This document shows positions 41,190 through 53,544 of a stretch of 64,000 nt of DNA, one piece after another. The stretch covers positions 166,001-230,000 of the forward strand of contig OZ025667.1 of NCBI GenBank assembly GCA_964019335.1, given 5' to 3'. Origin of the DNA: Diplonema japonicum (taxonomy: Eukaryota > Euglenozoa > Diplonemea > Diplonemida > Diplonemidae). The translations under genes were made by a program, and so were the position numbers. Under the pieces are notes generated by a model. The model saw only the letters and a list, made by a program, of their open reading frames with translations, was not told the origin of the DNA and did not search any database. The number at the start of each line of letters is the position of its first letter. Position 1 is the stretch's first letter.

Positions 41190-41910
41190 ATGCATCAATG
41201 CATCGGGGTTGGGGCCTACGTCCTGGCACACAGTCTGTCCAACGACCAGGTCAATGGGCTGACTGGCATGGTGATAAGGATGCAAGGCGAGAGGGCTGTT
41301 GTTGGGCTGCCGGCACCTTTCGGGGAAAGCGCTCTGAAGCGCGAAAATGTTCGCTTGATCCCCGACAAGGTTGGGGTGTGGGAAAAGGTTCTCTCGAACA
41401 GCACAAGCCCTGGGGACTTCTACTGGTACAATTGGGACAGCGGTGACAGTATATGGGAGCTACCTGAGGAAGTCCGCAAAGCTCTTCTTGAAGGCAACCT
41501 TGATGAAGAGCCTTCTGATTTCTCTAGCAGCTCATCTAAGAAACGGACAATCAGCGAGGTCAGCGAGGAACCACCTATGTCTGAGGAAGAAGAGGGCAGT
41601 GAGAACGCCGAAGAGGACTCAACCGCAGCTACCAACACAAAACTCGACGAGCTCGTCACCCTCCGGAACCGCCTGGCCCAGCTAGAATCCGCGAAGAAGC
41701 GAAAAATACAACAACTCCAGCAGACAGTCACCGTGGCAAGAAAGTCAATTGATGCACAGCTGGTATGGAAAGTGGGTGGGTGGGGGGAAGAAAAAGAAGG
41801 GGGGAAAAATCTTTTTTCTTTTTTTTTTTTTCTCCACAAAGTCGTACCTCTCCCCCTTGGAACACGGACTCCGAAGCCTACCCGCCGACACAGTACCCCT
41901 TGCTGATTAA
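41190..41910 (+). CDS. WW-domain protein, two exons
   Basis: Exons 41190-41762 and 41842-41910 (79-nt intron, GTATGG...CACAAAG) give 213 residues. An N-terminal module of about 50 residues (VGAYVLAH..VNGLTGMVIRM..RAVVGLP) reads like a small beta barrel. It is followed by a WW domain, about residues 62-94 (WEKVL...FYWYNWDSGDSIWELPEE), with both Trp and the Pro in place. An acidic Ser/Glu-rich stretch with KKR, a coiled coil, and a short tail present only after splicing complete it. WW domains bind Pro-rich ligands; the acidic and coiled-coil parts suggest a nuclear adaptor, possibly in splicing or transcription. It is preceded by an A-rich leader. Confidence 0.75.
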
Positions 41911-43381
41911 GAAAAAAAAAAAAAATGAGAAAAAAAAAGTACCGATTTTTTTTTTTTTTTTTTTATATTCTATCTATGTGGGCAGGCAAAAAAAAAAAGA
42001 GGTAAAATGAGTTATTTCATTTGTTTCTTCCTCCTCTACAAGGTGAGCGGCGACACCTCCCCTTCTGCCATGCTTTTTTTTTTTCTCCTTCAAAAATACT
42101 CCCCCCCCCCCCCCCAATCCTTCATTCTTTGTGGTTTTCCCTAAACAGGTGTGACTCAAAAAAAACCTTTTCTCTAGCGCTTGCCGTCCCTTGCTTGTGT
42201 TTTGATGGAAAAGCCGTTTCCCCCCCCTTTTTTTTGAGTTTTACAGTTTATCTCACTAACCTTTTTTTTTTTTTTGAACTTCCTGTTCGGGGGCCTTTCC
42301 CTGTGTGTCTTTTTTTTTAAACGTCCTTTCCCCTGTTCCCTTTTCTCTTTCTTTTTTCTTCTTTTACCCGTCTTTGTTTTGGTTGAACGAAAAGAAAGGA
42401 AAAGCAGCCCCCCCCCGTTTCCCGGTTAAAAGCTTTATGAGTAGAAACGTAAACTTATGATTTTGGCCAGAAAAATGTTTGCCTTTTTATTTTTGTTCTC
42501 TCGCTTTGCAAGAGCGAGACATTTCTTGAACACACATGTTTTTGAAAGATTTACTCCATGTTTTTTTTTTTCTACCGGATTTTAGGACGAAGTAAAGAGA
42601 TTAAAAAAAAAGGTGCAAAAAGCGCAAATAAGCAACACCATCGCCAAGGGGGGGGAGGGGGGGGGGGGGGGGGGGCTGCCATGCTCAAAAAAGAGAAATG
42701 AAATAGAAAGAAAGAAAATTAGTATACAATTTTTTTTTTATGTGCTTCCTCTTCACTCCCCCTTTGTGCCTCTCTCCTTTGTGTTTTTTTTTTCTTCTTT
42801 TTTTTTTTGCTGGTTTTTCTTTTGTGCTTTTAGTTCCTCGCTTTTAGTTTTTTCTTTCTTTTTTTTTCTTTCTTGTCGAGTATGCCATGAGAAAGGGACG
42901 GGAAAAGAAAAGAAAAGAAAAAGAAGAAATAAATTTCGGGAAAGGGTGTTCCACACTGCACACCCCTTTCTCCTCCCCCTTTGTTGTCAGCTGCTTCCGC
43001 TGCTGATTGTAGAACTGGGGGGGGGGGGGGGGGGGGTGACAACGGAAATGCAAACTACAAGCTGTCGTGTGTGTGTGCTTAATTCATCCTTTTTCTTCTT
43101 CTTTTTTTCCCCCTCCCATTCTTCCCCTGGTCCAAAACTGCTAGTGTTATCATTCTACTTAGTGTATCCTTTTTTTTTTCTTCCCCCAGCTGGTTTTATT
43201 TTTGTTATCCCCCCTCCCGTTCTTCCTTCAGTCTGTCTCTGCTCGTCCATAGCCGGATAAGAGAGACAAATAAAAAAAGAAAATGAAACAGAAGGAAGAG
43301 AAATCGAGTAGTGGAAATATTACTTTGGTTTCCTTTTTTTTTTTTTCATTCTTTTTTTTAATATTAGAAAATGTAGAAGGG

Positions 43382-43417
<36 letters not shown>

Positions 43418-43681
43418 CTCTTCCCCTCCCGTGAGTCTCGTTAAGCCCTTTATGAAAAGCCTAATTAGTATCCCGTCTTTTTTTTTTTTCTTTTCATTTT
43501 TTTTCTTTTCAGGGGGATACGCGTTGGGCTTTTTTTATTTTTTTTTTTTTACCCCTTTCTTTTTTCTGCTCCCTTCTCCCCCCCTCCCCTTCTTTTCTGT
43601 TTATTCTCTCAACCCTCCAAAAAGAAAAAAAAGAAGGAGAAAAAAAAGAAAAAAAACCCCAGTCGAAGAAATTTAAAAAAA
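41911..43681. other. Intergenic, homopolymer-rich
   Basis: No gene seen. It contains G runs at about 42651-42675 and 43017-43036, a C run near 42101-42116, an A30 tract at about 43383-43412 and many T tracts. Frames across it are poly-Phe or poly-Lys. Confidence 0.6.
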
Positions 43682-45284
43682 ATGGACCTGCCGATCATGA
43701 GGTGGGTCCGGCCCAACACGAAGGGTTCACGCCCGAACCCGAGATATTTCCACGCCATGTCTTGCATCGGGGACGCGGTCATCGTCATAGGGGGGAAGGA
43801 CGACCACACCCGGTTTACGGACGTCCACGTCTTCAACAAAGACGCAGGCTCATGCCAATGGGCACAGCCGCACATCAAAGGTATTCCACCCAAGCCAAGA
43901 TCAGCCCATAGCATCTGCGTGATAGAAAATAAGGTGTACGTGTTCGGGGGGCACCGTGACGGTGAGAAGTTCAATGATTTGCATGTTCTGGACACAAGTG
44001 TGATGTGCTGGGGCATTCCAAAGACCAAAGGAAAGGTCCCCGGGCGGAGGAACGCCCACGCTGCATCGGTTCTCGGCAGGAGCTTCTACATCTTCGGTGG
44101 TTTCGATGGGGAAAGTTGCAATGATTTCCACTCCTTCGACACTGTCTCGAATGTCTGGTCGCAGCCAACCACAACGACACCTCCGCACAAGCGGTGCTGC
44201 CACACAATGACCACCATCAACAACAGCTTATGGGTCTTTGCTGGAAAGAACAACGACTCCAACGGTGTCATCGGTCGCTTCAACGACATCCACTCCATTG
44301 ACCCCACCACGGGCAAGTGGATCGACCACGCACCGAACATCACAGGCATACCCCCTTCAAAACGAAACGCTCACACGTATATGACATTTATTTTTTCTTT
44401 CTCTTTCTTTCAATTAAGCAACAACAGTGCGTGCGACTACCGGAACTACCTCTTGATCTTCGGAGGGTTTGACGGGGACTCGTGCAACGATCTGTTTATG
44501 TTCAACACACTGACGCTAACGTGGCAGGAGGTGTGTGGAAGAAAAGGAAGTTTTTTTTTTTTTTTATTATTTTTCACGCAGCTCATCCCCCGTACCCCTC
44601 CCCCCGCATCGCGTTACTGCCACACCGCTATTTCTTATCAGTCAACAGACGGGTTGAGTGATTGGTCGATGCTGCTCTTTGGGGGATGTGACTCCGATCA
44701 TAACTACTCTGATGTGCAGCTTTTGGAAATCGGTCTTGGCAGGCTTCGGGCGGATAAACAAGTTGAGGAATGTGACGTGAGGATCAAAAGCTTGGAAGTA
44801 GAACGTTCTAGGCTGAACAAACTGATACAGAAGCAAAACGACACAATTTTGAAGCTGCGTAACGAAAGATTGAGTGCTGAAGACAGCAGCCGGAAGAGCT
44901 TCACGGAACGGGGTGACAGCGACGACTCCTCAGGGGATCCACAGGAGGAGAAGAAGAAGAAAAAGCGGAAAAAGCGGAAAAGCAAAAAGAGAAACACGGC
45001 GGAGGACAACCAAGAAGGGCTTTTCGAGGATGAACAGCACCAGCTTAATGGCTCCCACGGAACAAGTCAAAGACAAAGCCAACCCCGGCCGCCAGCGCAC
45101 CTTGCGCCTTTGGAGTTAGCTCGCCTGCCTCGCACTGCCGAACCTGAACTGCTCAACACCTGCCCAAGGTATTGTGTCAAAAAAAGGGTGAAAGAATGTT
45201 TTTTTTTTTTTAATTTTTTTTTTTAAACACAGCCGAGGGCTCGCGAACTTAAACCCTACACTCTTTCCTCCCCTTCGCGTCTAA
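43682..45284 (+). CDS. Kelch-repeat protein with coiled coil, four exons
   Basis: Exons 43682-44376, 44419-44530, 44582-45168 and 45233-45284 (introns 42, 51 and 64 nt) give 481 residues. Six kelch blades are visible as the repeated pattern PxPRxxHxxxxxxxxxxVFGG...NDxHxxDTxxxxW (VIGGKDD, VFGGHRD, IFGGFDG, VFAGKND, IFGGFDG, LFGGCDS). Splicing restores blades that the unspliced reading breaks with poly-Phe. A coiled coil follows (about 350-395), then a Lys/Arg-rich cluster and a Pro-rich tail. Kelch propellers bind protein partners; this layout (propeller then coil) resembles Tea1-type or RabGAP-associated scaffolds. The exact role is unknown. Confidence 0.85.
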
Positions 45285-45929
45285 AAAGAAGATTTTAAAA
45301 AAGGAGGTTCTGGAAGGAGGAAGGGGCAAAGGCACCTGATGATTAATCAGTGAGGGAAGGCCACGTTTCTTTTCTTCTTTATTTTTATTTTAATATTTCC
45401 CCCCCCCCCCCACTCGTTTACACGATGGGTTTGCTAAAGCCTTTCCCCCCCTTCCCGAAGTCCCGAAGCCCAACTGCTACGAGCTGGCTCGAATTTGTTT
45501 CGATTGTCAACGAGACAGTATTCTTTGTTGTCATCTACTCGAGAAAACCAGCGGAGAAACCTTCCAACCTTCCATCTAGTGCTCACACCAAAATAGTTTT
45601 TCTTTTTTGGCCTGCGTGAGCGCAAAAGAAAAAAAACGCATACTGATACTTTTTTTTGTTTTTTTTTTTTTGTTTTTTGTTTCGTACCAATGGAAGGCCA
45701 GCAAGAAATGACAGCAGGGTACGAGGTGGACACACACCTGGACACAGTATCAAAAGAAAATTCCCCCCGCCCCCGTGTTTATACTTTTTCTCCTTTTCCC
45801 TTTTCCTTTTTTTTTGCATTTCTTTCACGCACAACACGCTTTTCCAACAAAAAAAAGGGCGGGGGGAAGGAATACCTAAGAGAAAAAAAAGAAGAAAAAA
45901 AAGAAAAACCAAAAAAAGAAAAATAAACA
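45285..45929. other. Intergenic
   Basis: No gene seen. T and A tracts; the ATG at 45690 after a T tract opens only a low-complexity frame. Confidence 0.55.
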
Positions 45930-46883
45930 ATGAGGCGTGTGCTTCAAAAAAGCGTTGAACAAGTGGGCAGGAGATGTGTGAGGTACATGCCTGAGATCGA
46001 AATGAGAAGGCCCGAGGAGTCGAGTAAAATGTACAGAGCGGTGCAGGACTGGAAGCCGCTTGCCCATGAAGTAGCACATTCTGCAGGGAAGCAGCCCGAG
46101 GAAGAAAGTGTGAGATTGCACATGGTGCTCATTGACAGACAGGGCTTCAGGTGGCCAGTACGTTTCAATCTGGTCCCCGGGATGACTCTGTGGGACATTT
46201 TCAACAAAACTGATCAACAGTGGTTCGACCTGAGCCCCAGGTGGATGGACCACAATATAAAACAAAAGTACGGAGTCAAGAACGGTCAAAAGTTCTTTGG
46301 GCTGGAGTCGTACTCCTGCAATATGGGTTCGCCTCATATGACTAGATGTCCCAGGTGTATGGTGCTTGTGCCATACGAGTACCTTGATGCCATGGCACCT
46401 CCTGACAAGTGGGAAATTGACTATTTACAAAGACAGGTGTGGTTTGGGAGAACTCAAGGTACCGCAAACATGAGGGTTGCTTGTCAGGTATGGGAAAGGA
46501 AAAAAAAAAAGAAAAAAAAAAAAAAAAAAAGGTTTATGTTGAAGAGTGGATGGACGGGATGACGATTGTTCTGCCGCAAGAGGAGTCCTTTGCGTACCAG
46601 ATGTACTACTCGCAAGGTGTGGACAAGGCCAGCATAGATGGGGCCTCTGGGAGCGGGCACTCAGGTGTCAAGAACTTCTCCGACGGGCGGGTCACCCCCA
46701 GCTCGGAGAGATATAACCGCCCTGATGCCCACATGAAGACGCGGGACTTCGACCACCAGTTTGAGTCAGGATCTGAGAACCCAAACCTCCCTCTTAGCAG
46801 CATCTTCTGGACCGACAGCGTCGACGATGTTATCCGCCAGAGGTACCCCTCTTGGAAGGGGCGTTACGAACTCCTCAACAAAT

Positions 46884-46885
<2 letters not shown>
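45930..46885 (+). CDS. Mitochondrial-type 2Fe-2S ferredoxin-like protein
   Basis: Exons 45930-46487 and 46532-46885 give 303 residues. The 44-nt intron is GTATGGG followed by almost pure A and ends in AAAG. The N-terminus is Arg-rich and amphipathic (MRRVLQKSVEQVGRR), as in a mitochondrial presequence. Residues about 60-210 align with adrenodoxin-type ferredoxins: a beta grasp start (LHMVLIDRQGFRWPVRF), Cys residues in CNMGSPHMTRCPRC, then TANMRVACQ, and after the intron VYVEEWMDGMTIVLP. The first loop is C-x9-C-x2-C instead of the usual C-x5-C-x2-C. A long tail of about 90 residues follows. It could be an electron carrier or a structural subunit such as the ferredoxin bridge known in complex I of some eukaryotes. 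Confidence 0.75.
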
Positions 46886-46917
<32 letters not shown>

Positions 46918-47444
46918 CCGACTACCACGATTACATTTTTTTTTTTCCAGTGTTTTTTTTTTTTTTGTTTTGGGAGAGGGGAAAACAAAAACAAAAAAGT
47001 TTACTGTATAGTATTTTTTTAAACGTTGAGAAAGATTCGAGAGAGGCAGCGGTGCGTTGTTTGTACGCAGTGAATGGAAAAAAAAAAAAAAGAGGGCGGG
47101 GAGAGGGGCGAAATGTGAAAGGGGAAATGAAGGGTTTCTTTGTCTCCCTCCCTCCCGCCCCTTCCCAACAGTGTTTTTTTTTTTTTTTTGTTACTTTATT
47201 TTCACTCCCCTTCACCCTGTTTTTTATTTTTCTTCTACAGTGTTGTTCCCTCAGTTTTTCTTTTTTTTTTTTTTTATTCTTCTTCTTCCTGTATCCCCTC
47301 CCAATCCCGTTTTTTATCTAAATTCTCTTTTTTTTTTTGTACGAGGAAAACGGAAAGAAGAAAAAAAAAGAATAAACCGCCGATAACAATAGGAAAGGAG
47401 AAAAAAAAAAGAAAAAAAAAACAAACAAAAAAGAAGATGAATAA
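46886..47444. other. Intergenic, T-rich then A-rich
   Basis: No gene seen. It starts with a T33-like tract right after the stop codon and ends with an A-rich leader. Confidence 0.6.
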
Positions 47445-50400
47445 ATGGAAGGGACGAAGGAGCCTCTAGCCATCGATGTTGACGTGGGGTCAGGTACAGA
47501 GAAGGAGGGGATGATGGAAGACTCGCTCACAGCGGTGCCTGTGGACGAGGAGAAAAGCCCCACAGGATCAGACATTACAGTACCGATCTTCACGGGGACG
47601 GGGAAGCTAACGGCGGGGGGGCATTTGAGGTGCAACAGCAACGTCAGCATGGCGAGCAGCTTGGTGTCGAACCGATCCTCGCTGTCGGCCATGGGGAGGG
47701 GGAGGAAGCGCACCCACACACAGATATTCAACGACATCGTGAACACCTCCACGTTCGCACCTGTCCCTCGCGGGATGGAGGTCCCCCCTGCAATCTGTGT
47801 TCTAGCCATCTCAGCCTGCGTCTCGGCAAAGCTGTGCTCCACCGCAATCCTCTTTCCAGCTGTCGAAAAGCTCATGAAATGCGACTACAACTCCGAACAA
47901 CTCGTTCTTCAACACGAACGGTACACCCGTGCCTCACGGCCTACTCGGATTAAGGTCAGCGAGTTTGTTCACACCAATAACAGAAGCCACATAGCCGATA
48001 TGGTACAGTCAATCCTGGCCGTCATTAGCTCCATCTTATATGTTTATGAGTCATACCAGGTTGACAACCAGACAGGCAGCTGCAGCTACCGTGACTTCGT
48101 TTCTGTCAACATAAGCGGTGCTGAGGTTCCGTTGTACACCTGCGACGTGGGTACCACGAGCAACACCACATCTCTTCTCTGGGTGCGCATCGTGGAGTCC
48201 GCCTTCGCGCTCATATTTACCATTGATTACGTGCTCCGTTTTTACATCGCTCACAACAAGCTGAAATATTTCTTCTCGCTCTTCCCGATGGTCGATCTCG
48301 TCACCATCATCCCCGTCGTGCTCTCTTGGATCAACGATGAGAACACCACGTCATTCGGCTTCATTCGTATCATCCGTCTGTTGCGCCTTTTGAGGGTCTT
48401 AAAGGCCTATCGTATTGTCGATGGTGGCAAGGGGCAGTGGAATGCCATCAAGCAGGCCAACGTTCTTATCTTCACCATCATCTCGCTGCTGTTCGTGTCG
48501 TCTGGGCTTATCCAGTTGGTGGAACGCGACCAGAACCTCACATTTGGGGACGCGGTTTACTTCATGGTGGTGACGATGGCCACGGTGGGGTACGGCGACA
48601 TCCGTCCGATCACGACCCTAGGAAAGGTAGTGATGGTGCTGCTCATCTCGACTGCGATCATTCTTATCCCTGTGCAGACCAGGTCCCTCATTGACCTGTT
48701 GGGCGAGCAGCCAAAGGAGATCTTCAAGGACATGCCAGGGGGCGAACGGGGGTACGTCATCGTGGCAGGACATCACATCTCACACGACGAGGTGTACATG
48801 TTCGTGAAGGAGTTCTTCCACCCCCTTCACAACTCATCCCAACCGCCTGGTGTCATTATCGTGTCACGTGAGCCGGTGTCCCCTAAGCTGCGGCTGCTCG
48901 TCGGCAGCAAGTGGTACAAACGCAGGGTGCGCTTTGTGTTGGGAAGCTTGCTGGATGACGACACACTGAGGAAGATTAAAGCATGGAACTCGAAAGCCTG
49001 CTTCGTGCTGACGGCGGGGGAAGACAAGAACACAGAGCTCGCCCTCACCCCGGACGGCAACACCGTCGGCGACTCCGGCCTTGACATCGCCCTCCAAACC
49101 CACAACTTCCGCTCCTTTACAAAATACCAAGTTGAAACATATTGCCTGCTGAAGCATAGTGCAGGCAGGTCCACCACGACGGCTGCCTCTGCTGACTACA
49201 TCGTCTCTTTAGACGAGTCGAGACTCAAGCTCATGGCCCAGTCATGCATCTGCCCTGGGCTCTCTACACTAGTGATTAACTTCATTACCTCGTTCAGAGA
49301 AGTGTCCGGGAAGAAGCGAGCGAAGCTGCGCACGAGAAAAGTCACCGACACAGACGAGTACAGGCGGGGCATGACGCACGTGGTGTACGAGATGCAGGTA
49401 CCCAAGCAGCTTGTCAACCAGAACTTCATTGAGGCCGCTATTGCTGTTTACATGAAGTTCGAGATCGTCCTGCTGGGCGTCATGAACACAACGAACGAAA
49501 AGGAAAAATCAGAAAACAAAGAAGTGCCGCTGGGCTCCAGCACTTCGTGGGCCACAAACTCGGCGAGAAGACAGAGCACGTTGAAGGGGCTGCGCGATGT
49601 GCTGGACGACGCGAACCTACCGGCACAGGCGGAGTCGGGGTTCAACTTCGTTCTTAATCCTGGGCACAGGTACAAACTGCAAGCAGATGACATCCTTGCA
49701 GTCCTAGCCATCGATCTCGCGACATGCGAGGTGTGCCAGGAATACGATGGGTTCCCGCTGCAGGAGAGGGAGAAAGAGGTGATTACAAGAAAACAATCGT
49801 TTTACGGAGTGGCGCATGGAGCATCTCTGCACTTGTCAAAGCGCCGCATGGCGCAGTCGATGGACATTTCGATCGATACAAGACGGCGGCAGGATGTGCG
49901 GAGGAGGTTCAAAGCGTTGGTGTGGGCCATCGTGTCGTTGTGGAAGCTGAGGCCTGTGAAGGCGTCGCTTGTAGAGCGCACGGTTCTTGACGTGAACGCG
50001 GCGATAGTGAAGTACCGGCACTACGTGCACAAGAGGGAGACGGCAAGCAACGGGCCTGCTTCACACATGTCAGGATCGCCTGTCATCAACAATCTCACCA
50101 TCAACTCTTCTCCTGTTATGACAAAGCTTGAACCGCCAGTCGTGCCAGGCGGCAGAGACAGAGGGCTCTCAATGACTTCACTGAGCAGCACAATGGGACG
50201 CAACAGGGGCATGTCCATGACAGAGAACAACGCAGCACGGGCCATGATGGAGATCGACATGCAGAGCAAGATTGTGGAGCTCACTGCGCAGCTCGTTGCA
50301 AAGGACGCTGCGCTCAAGGAGGCATTGGAAAATGGCACATCCCCAATGGCCGACAAACTCCGCGAGCAGCCCGACATCCTGGCAGCCTCCGCCCGAAGCA

Positions 50401-50812
50401 TTGGGAGTATGATACAAAGAAAACATAAGAAAAAAAATGAAACCACACCCCAGCTTTGTACACAGACGGTGGACATGTGGCCCGTGACTCCGTCATCAGC
50501 GACCTCAAGTCGCAGCTAGTAGCGAAGGAGCTGCTTCTTAACGATCTCATGGCGCAGATGAACCCCAGCTACTTCGGAGGGTTCCGCAGGACGGACTGGC
50601 GGAAGGAGGGCGTCTTCAAGGACCACATAATCATAACAGGCGGGCAAAAGTATATCTTTCTAGGAAGAAAAAAAAAAAAAAAAAAAAAAAAAAAACAGGC
50701 ATCTAGGGCAGTTCATGAGGGCTCTGAAGCGGTCGCTGTGCGCGACGAAAACACCGCTTAAAACAGTGTTGTACCTGGCACCCAACCCACCCGCTCAAGA
50801 GGTACTATATTT

Positions 50813-50858
<46 letters not shown>

Positions 50859-51820
50859 TGTGGAACCGTGTGTCGCACTACCGATACTTCTATTTCTGCC
50901 AAGGCGACCCGAAGCTACCGAACGACCTGTTCAGAGCAGGGTTGGAAGAAGCGAGCAGTTTGGTGATATTAGCGAGCGACGTGGTGGAGGAGGTACCCGA
51001 TGCCGATGCGGTGTTCATCACAATGGCTGCGATCACACTGTGCCCTGTAGACGTCGAAGGCACCAAGGCCGCTGCAGAACAAGGCGACGGCTTAAGCAAA
51101 GGCCTGTCCGACAAACTGCACAAAGCAGCTGCGAAAAACAAACGAGGGGCATCACAGTTGAGGCGACCATGCGGGAAACCACTCTTTGTAACCGCAGAGC
51201 TGACAAGCTCGGCAAGCGTCAAATATTTCAACGATTTCGATGTTTTACAAGCCACCCGTTCATTTGGCCTCACACCGCCGGAACGTATGGAACTGCGTCT
51301 CAAGACAGACTGGCGGGAAGACGTGGAAAAGTCAGATTCAATGATTGACGAAGAAGTGGAGGCATTCTCGTCAGCGCACCAATCATCCCCATTCTACTCC
51401 GCAGGATACCTTATATCCAATCACATGCTGGGTCCTATCCTGCCTCATTCTTATTACTCCCCATCACTCATTCGAATCGTAGAGCAGTTCATGCAAGGCT
51501 CCCTCAACCAATATGGGTCTTTCCTTGGATCCGTCCCGGTGCCTGACATTTTAGTAGGGTCCACGTATGGGGAGCTGTTTTACAGTATGTCGTTGAAGTC
51601 TGAAATGATACCCTTGGGGTTGTACCGAGCACCGGGGGCTGACTCCAAGTCACCATTACCTTATGTTTATACAAATCCTCCCAAGAACACTGTGGTTAAG
51701 GCGAATGATCATGTTTATGTGTTGCAGTCTGGTAAGGACATTGAGGAGGGGGATACTGAAATGGACGACGAGAGTTATTCGAATTATTCGGGGAAGGCGG
51801 AGGTGTGCGTTGGGTGGGGG

Positions 51821-51851
<31 letters not shown>

Positions 51852-52020
51852 ACAGCCTTTTGAAACTGCCAGCCTACCCAATGATTCGTTCAAGCAGAAC
51901 AATACACCCACAACGCCTTCACCGCAGAGGCTGTTGAGGGTGCCTGATGAGCGCGAAGTGCACTTCCACCCTTCAGAGCCGTTCAGTCCGATATCCAGTA
52001 AAAACCCGCTGAAGTCTTGA
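47445..52020 (+). CDS. BK-type (Slo) potassium channel, five exons
   Basis: Exons 47445-50406, 50466-50649, 50699-50801, 50858-51802 and 51856-52020 (introns 59, 49, 56 and 53 nt; three dominated by A tracts) give 1452 residues. S1-S6 run from about residue 180 to 425. The S4-like FIRIIRLLRLLRVLKAYRI carries evenly spaced Arg. The selectivity filter is TMATVGYGD (about 375-383), followed by an S6 helix. Two RCK domains follow: the first from GGERGYVIVAG, and the second restored by splicing as DHIIITGGQKHLGQFMRALK...RYFYFCQGDPKLP. This is the Slo/BK arrangement: a voltage-gated K+ channel whose cytosolic RCK ring senses calcium or other ions. A hydrophobic segment near residue 115-140 may be the extra S0 helix. 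No clear calcium bowl (Asp-rich run) was found. Confidence 0.9.
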
Positions 52021-52668
52021 GGGAATTCTCTTTTTTTTTTTTTTCTTCTTTTTTTCTTCTTTAAAAAAAAGGGGAGGGTCCCCTTTTCTATAAAAAAAAC
52101 AAAAACTGAAGTGAAAAAAAAAAGAAATTGGGAAAAAAAAAAAAAAGAAAATAACCGCTTTTATTTCACGCCCAATGAAAATGTTATGTCGGAGTTTGTA
52201 AGAGCCAAAAAAGGAGAAGGCCTTTCTTTCGTTGAGGGCTAAATTTTTTTAAAAGAAAAAAAGAAATATCTTTTTGAGTTTGCATTCACCCCCCCCCCTT
52301 TTTTTTACTTACTTTGTCGTCTCTTCCTGCGCGCAAAAGAAAAGAACAAAAGATATTTGTCAGAGGGGCCACTCTCGATTTTACAAAGAGCGAAAGACTT
52401 ACAATAGTGAATATCATCAACATTATGATAATTAATGGCATTAATCCAGCATCTTTTCACGAAGAAAAAGAAGGGGTTGGGGGGCGGGGGTGGTGGTGTT
52501 TTTCTCTCTCTCTCTCCTTGTTTTCCCTCCCCCTTCAACCTATTTTTACTTTAGTTACTGTATCCCCGTTTCATCTTGTTCCTTGGCTTCATTGCCACTG
52601 TCGCCCTCTTTTTTTTGGTGGGCCGCTGCCAACAGTTCTCCCCATTTTATAGTGATATTTTTTATTTC

Positions 52669-52699
<31 letters not shown>

Positions 52700-53544
52700 C
52701 TGGCCCCTTCTTTTGTTTAACTGGCCCCCTTACTTATCTTGGGACAGCAAACCCTCTTACGGCAAAAAAAAGAAATCTTTTTTTAAAAAAAAAGCCGGTC
52801 TACGTCAGGGGAGGTGTGCCTACAGTTTTATTTTATTTCTTTCTTTATAATTTTCTTTCTAGTATTGCAAAGAAAAAAAACCTGGCCAACCATCCTTAGT
52901 GCGTAGGGAAGGACTGGACCCCCCATCTTTCTTTTTTTCTCCTTCTTTAAACGATCCTGTCTTGGCAGTCACAGGCTTCTGTACTTCGAGTAGCTATTTT
53001 CTTGACAGGTAAGATGGAAACAACAAAGATAGTGAACCTACCCCCCCCCTTTTTTTTCCTATGTTTATTTTGGTAAAAAAAAAGAGTAAGATGAACAAAA
53101 AAAAATGAGAAAAAAAAAAGGGGAGAAAGTACTACCTTTTTTTTTTCCCTTTCTCTTCCTTCTCTAGTCGGCTTATAATCGGCTAGAGAAAGAAAGCCGA
53201 TTATAGACACAGACATGCAGCATATGTGGGCATTGCTCTGAGGTGCATCTTCAGCTGGCCTCCAATGTGGGCGGCTTACAGTTTGAAGGCACTCGGCTCC
53301 TGACCTGTTGTGCCCTTCCCAAAATTAAACAATAAAAAAAAAAAAAAAAAAAAAATCAACAAAAAGAAAGAAAAAAACCACCCTACTCTCTCCTACATTC
53401 ATTCCCCACTCCCCCGCCGTGTTTCTTCTTTTTTTTTTTTTTTTTTTTCCCCTTTTTTCTTCGTTCCTGTTAAATATGACACCCCAGGAGGGAGAATAGG
53501 GGAGCAGAAGGGGGGGGGAAACAAAGAATAGGAAAGTACAAGAC
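52021..53544. other. Intergenic with small hairpin
   Basis: No gene seen. Homopolymer tracts, a 12-bp stem-loop at 53173-53206 and about 100 bp of complex sequence after it, then A and T tracts. Confidence 0.55.
53173..53206. repeat. 12-bp stem-loop
   Basis: TTATAATCGGCT and AGCCGATTATAG pair across a 10-base purine loop (one terminal mismatch or G-T pair). The region to about 53310 is unlike the surrounding homopolymer DNA and could be a structured RNA or a repeat end. Confidence 0.4.
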
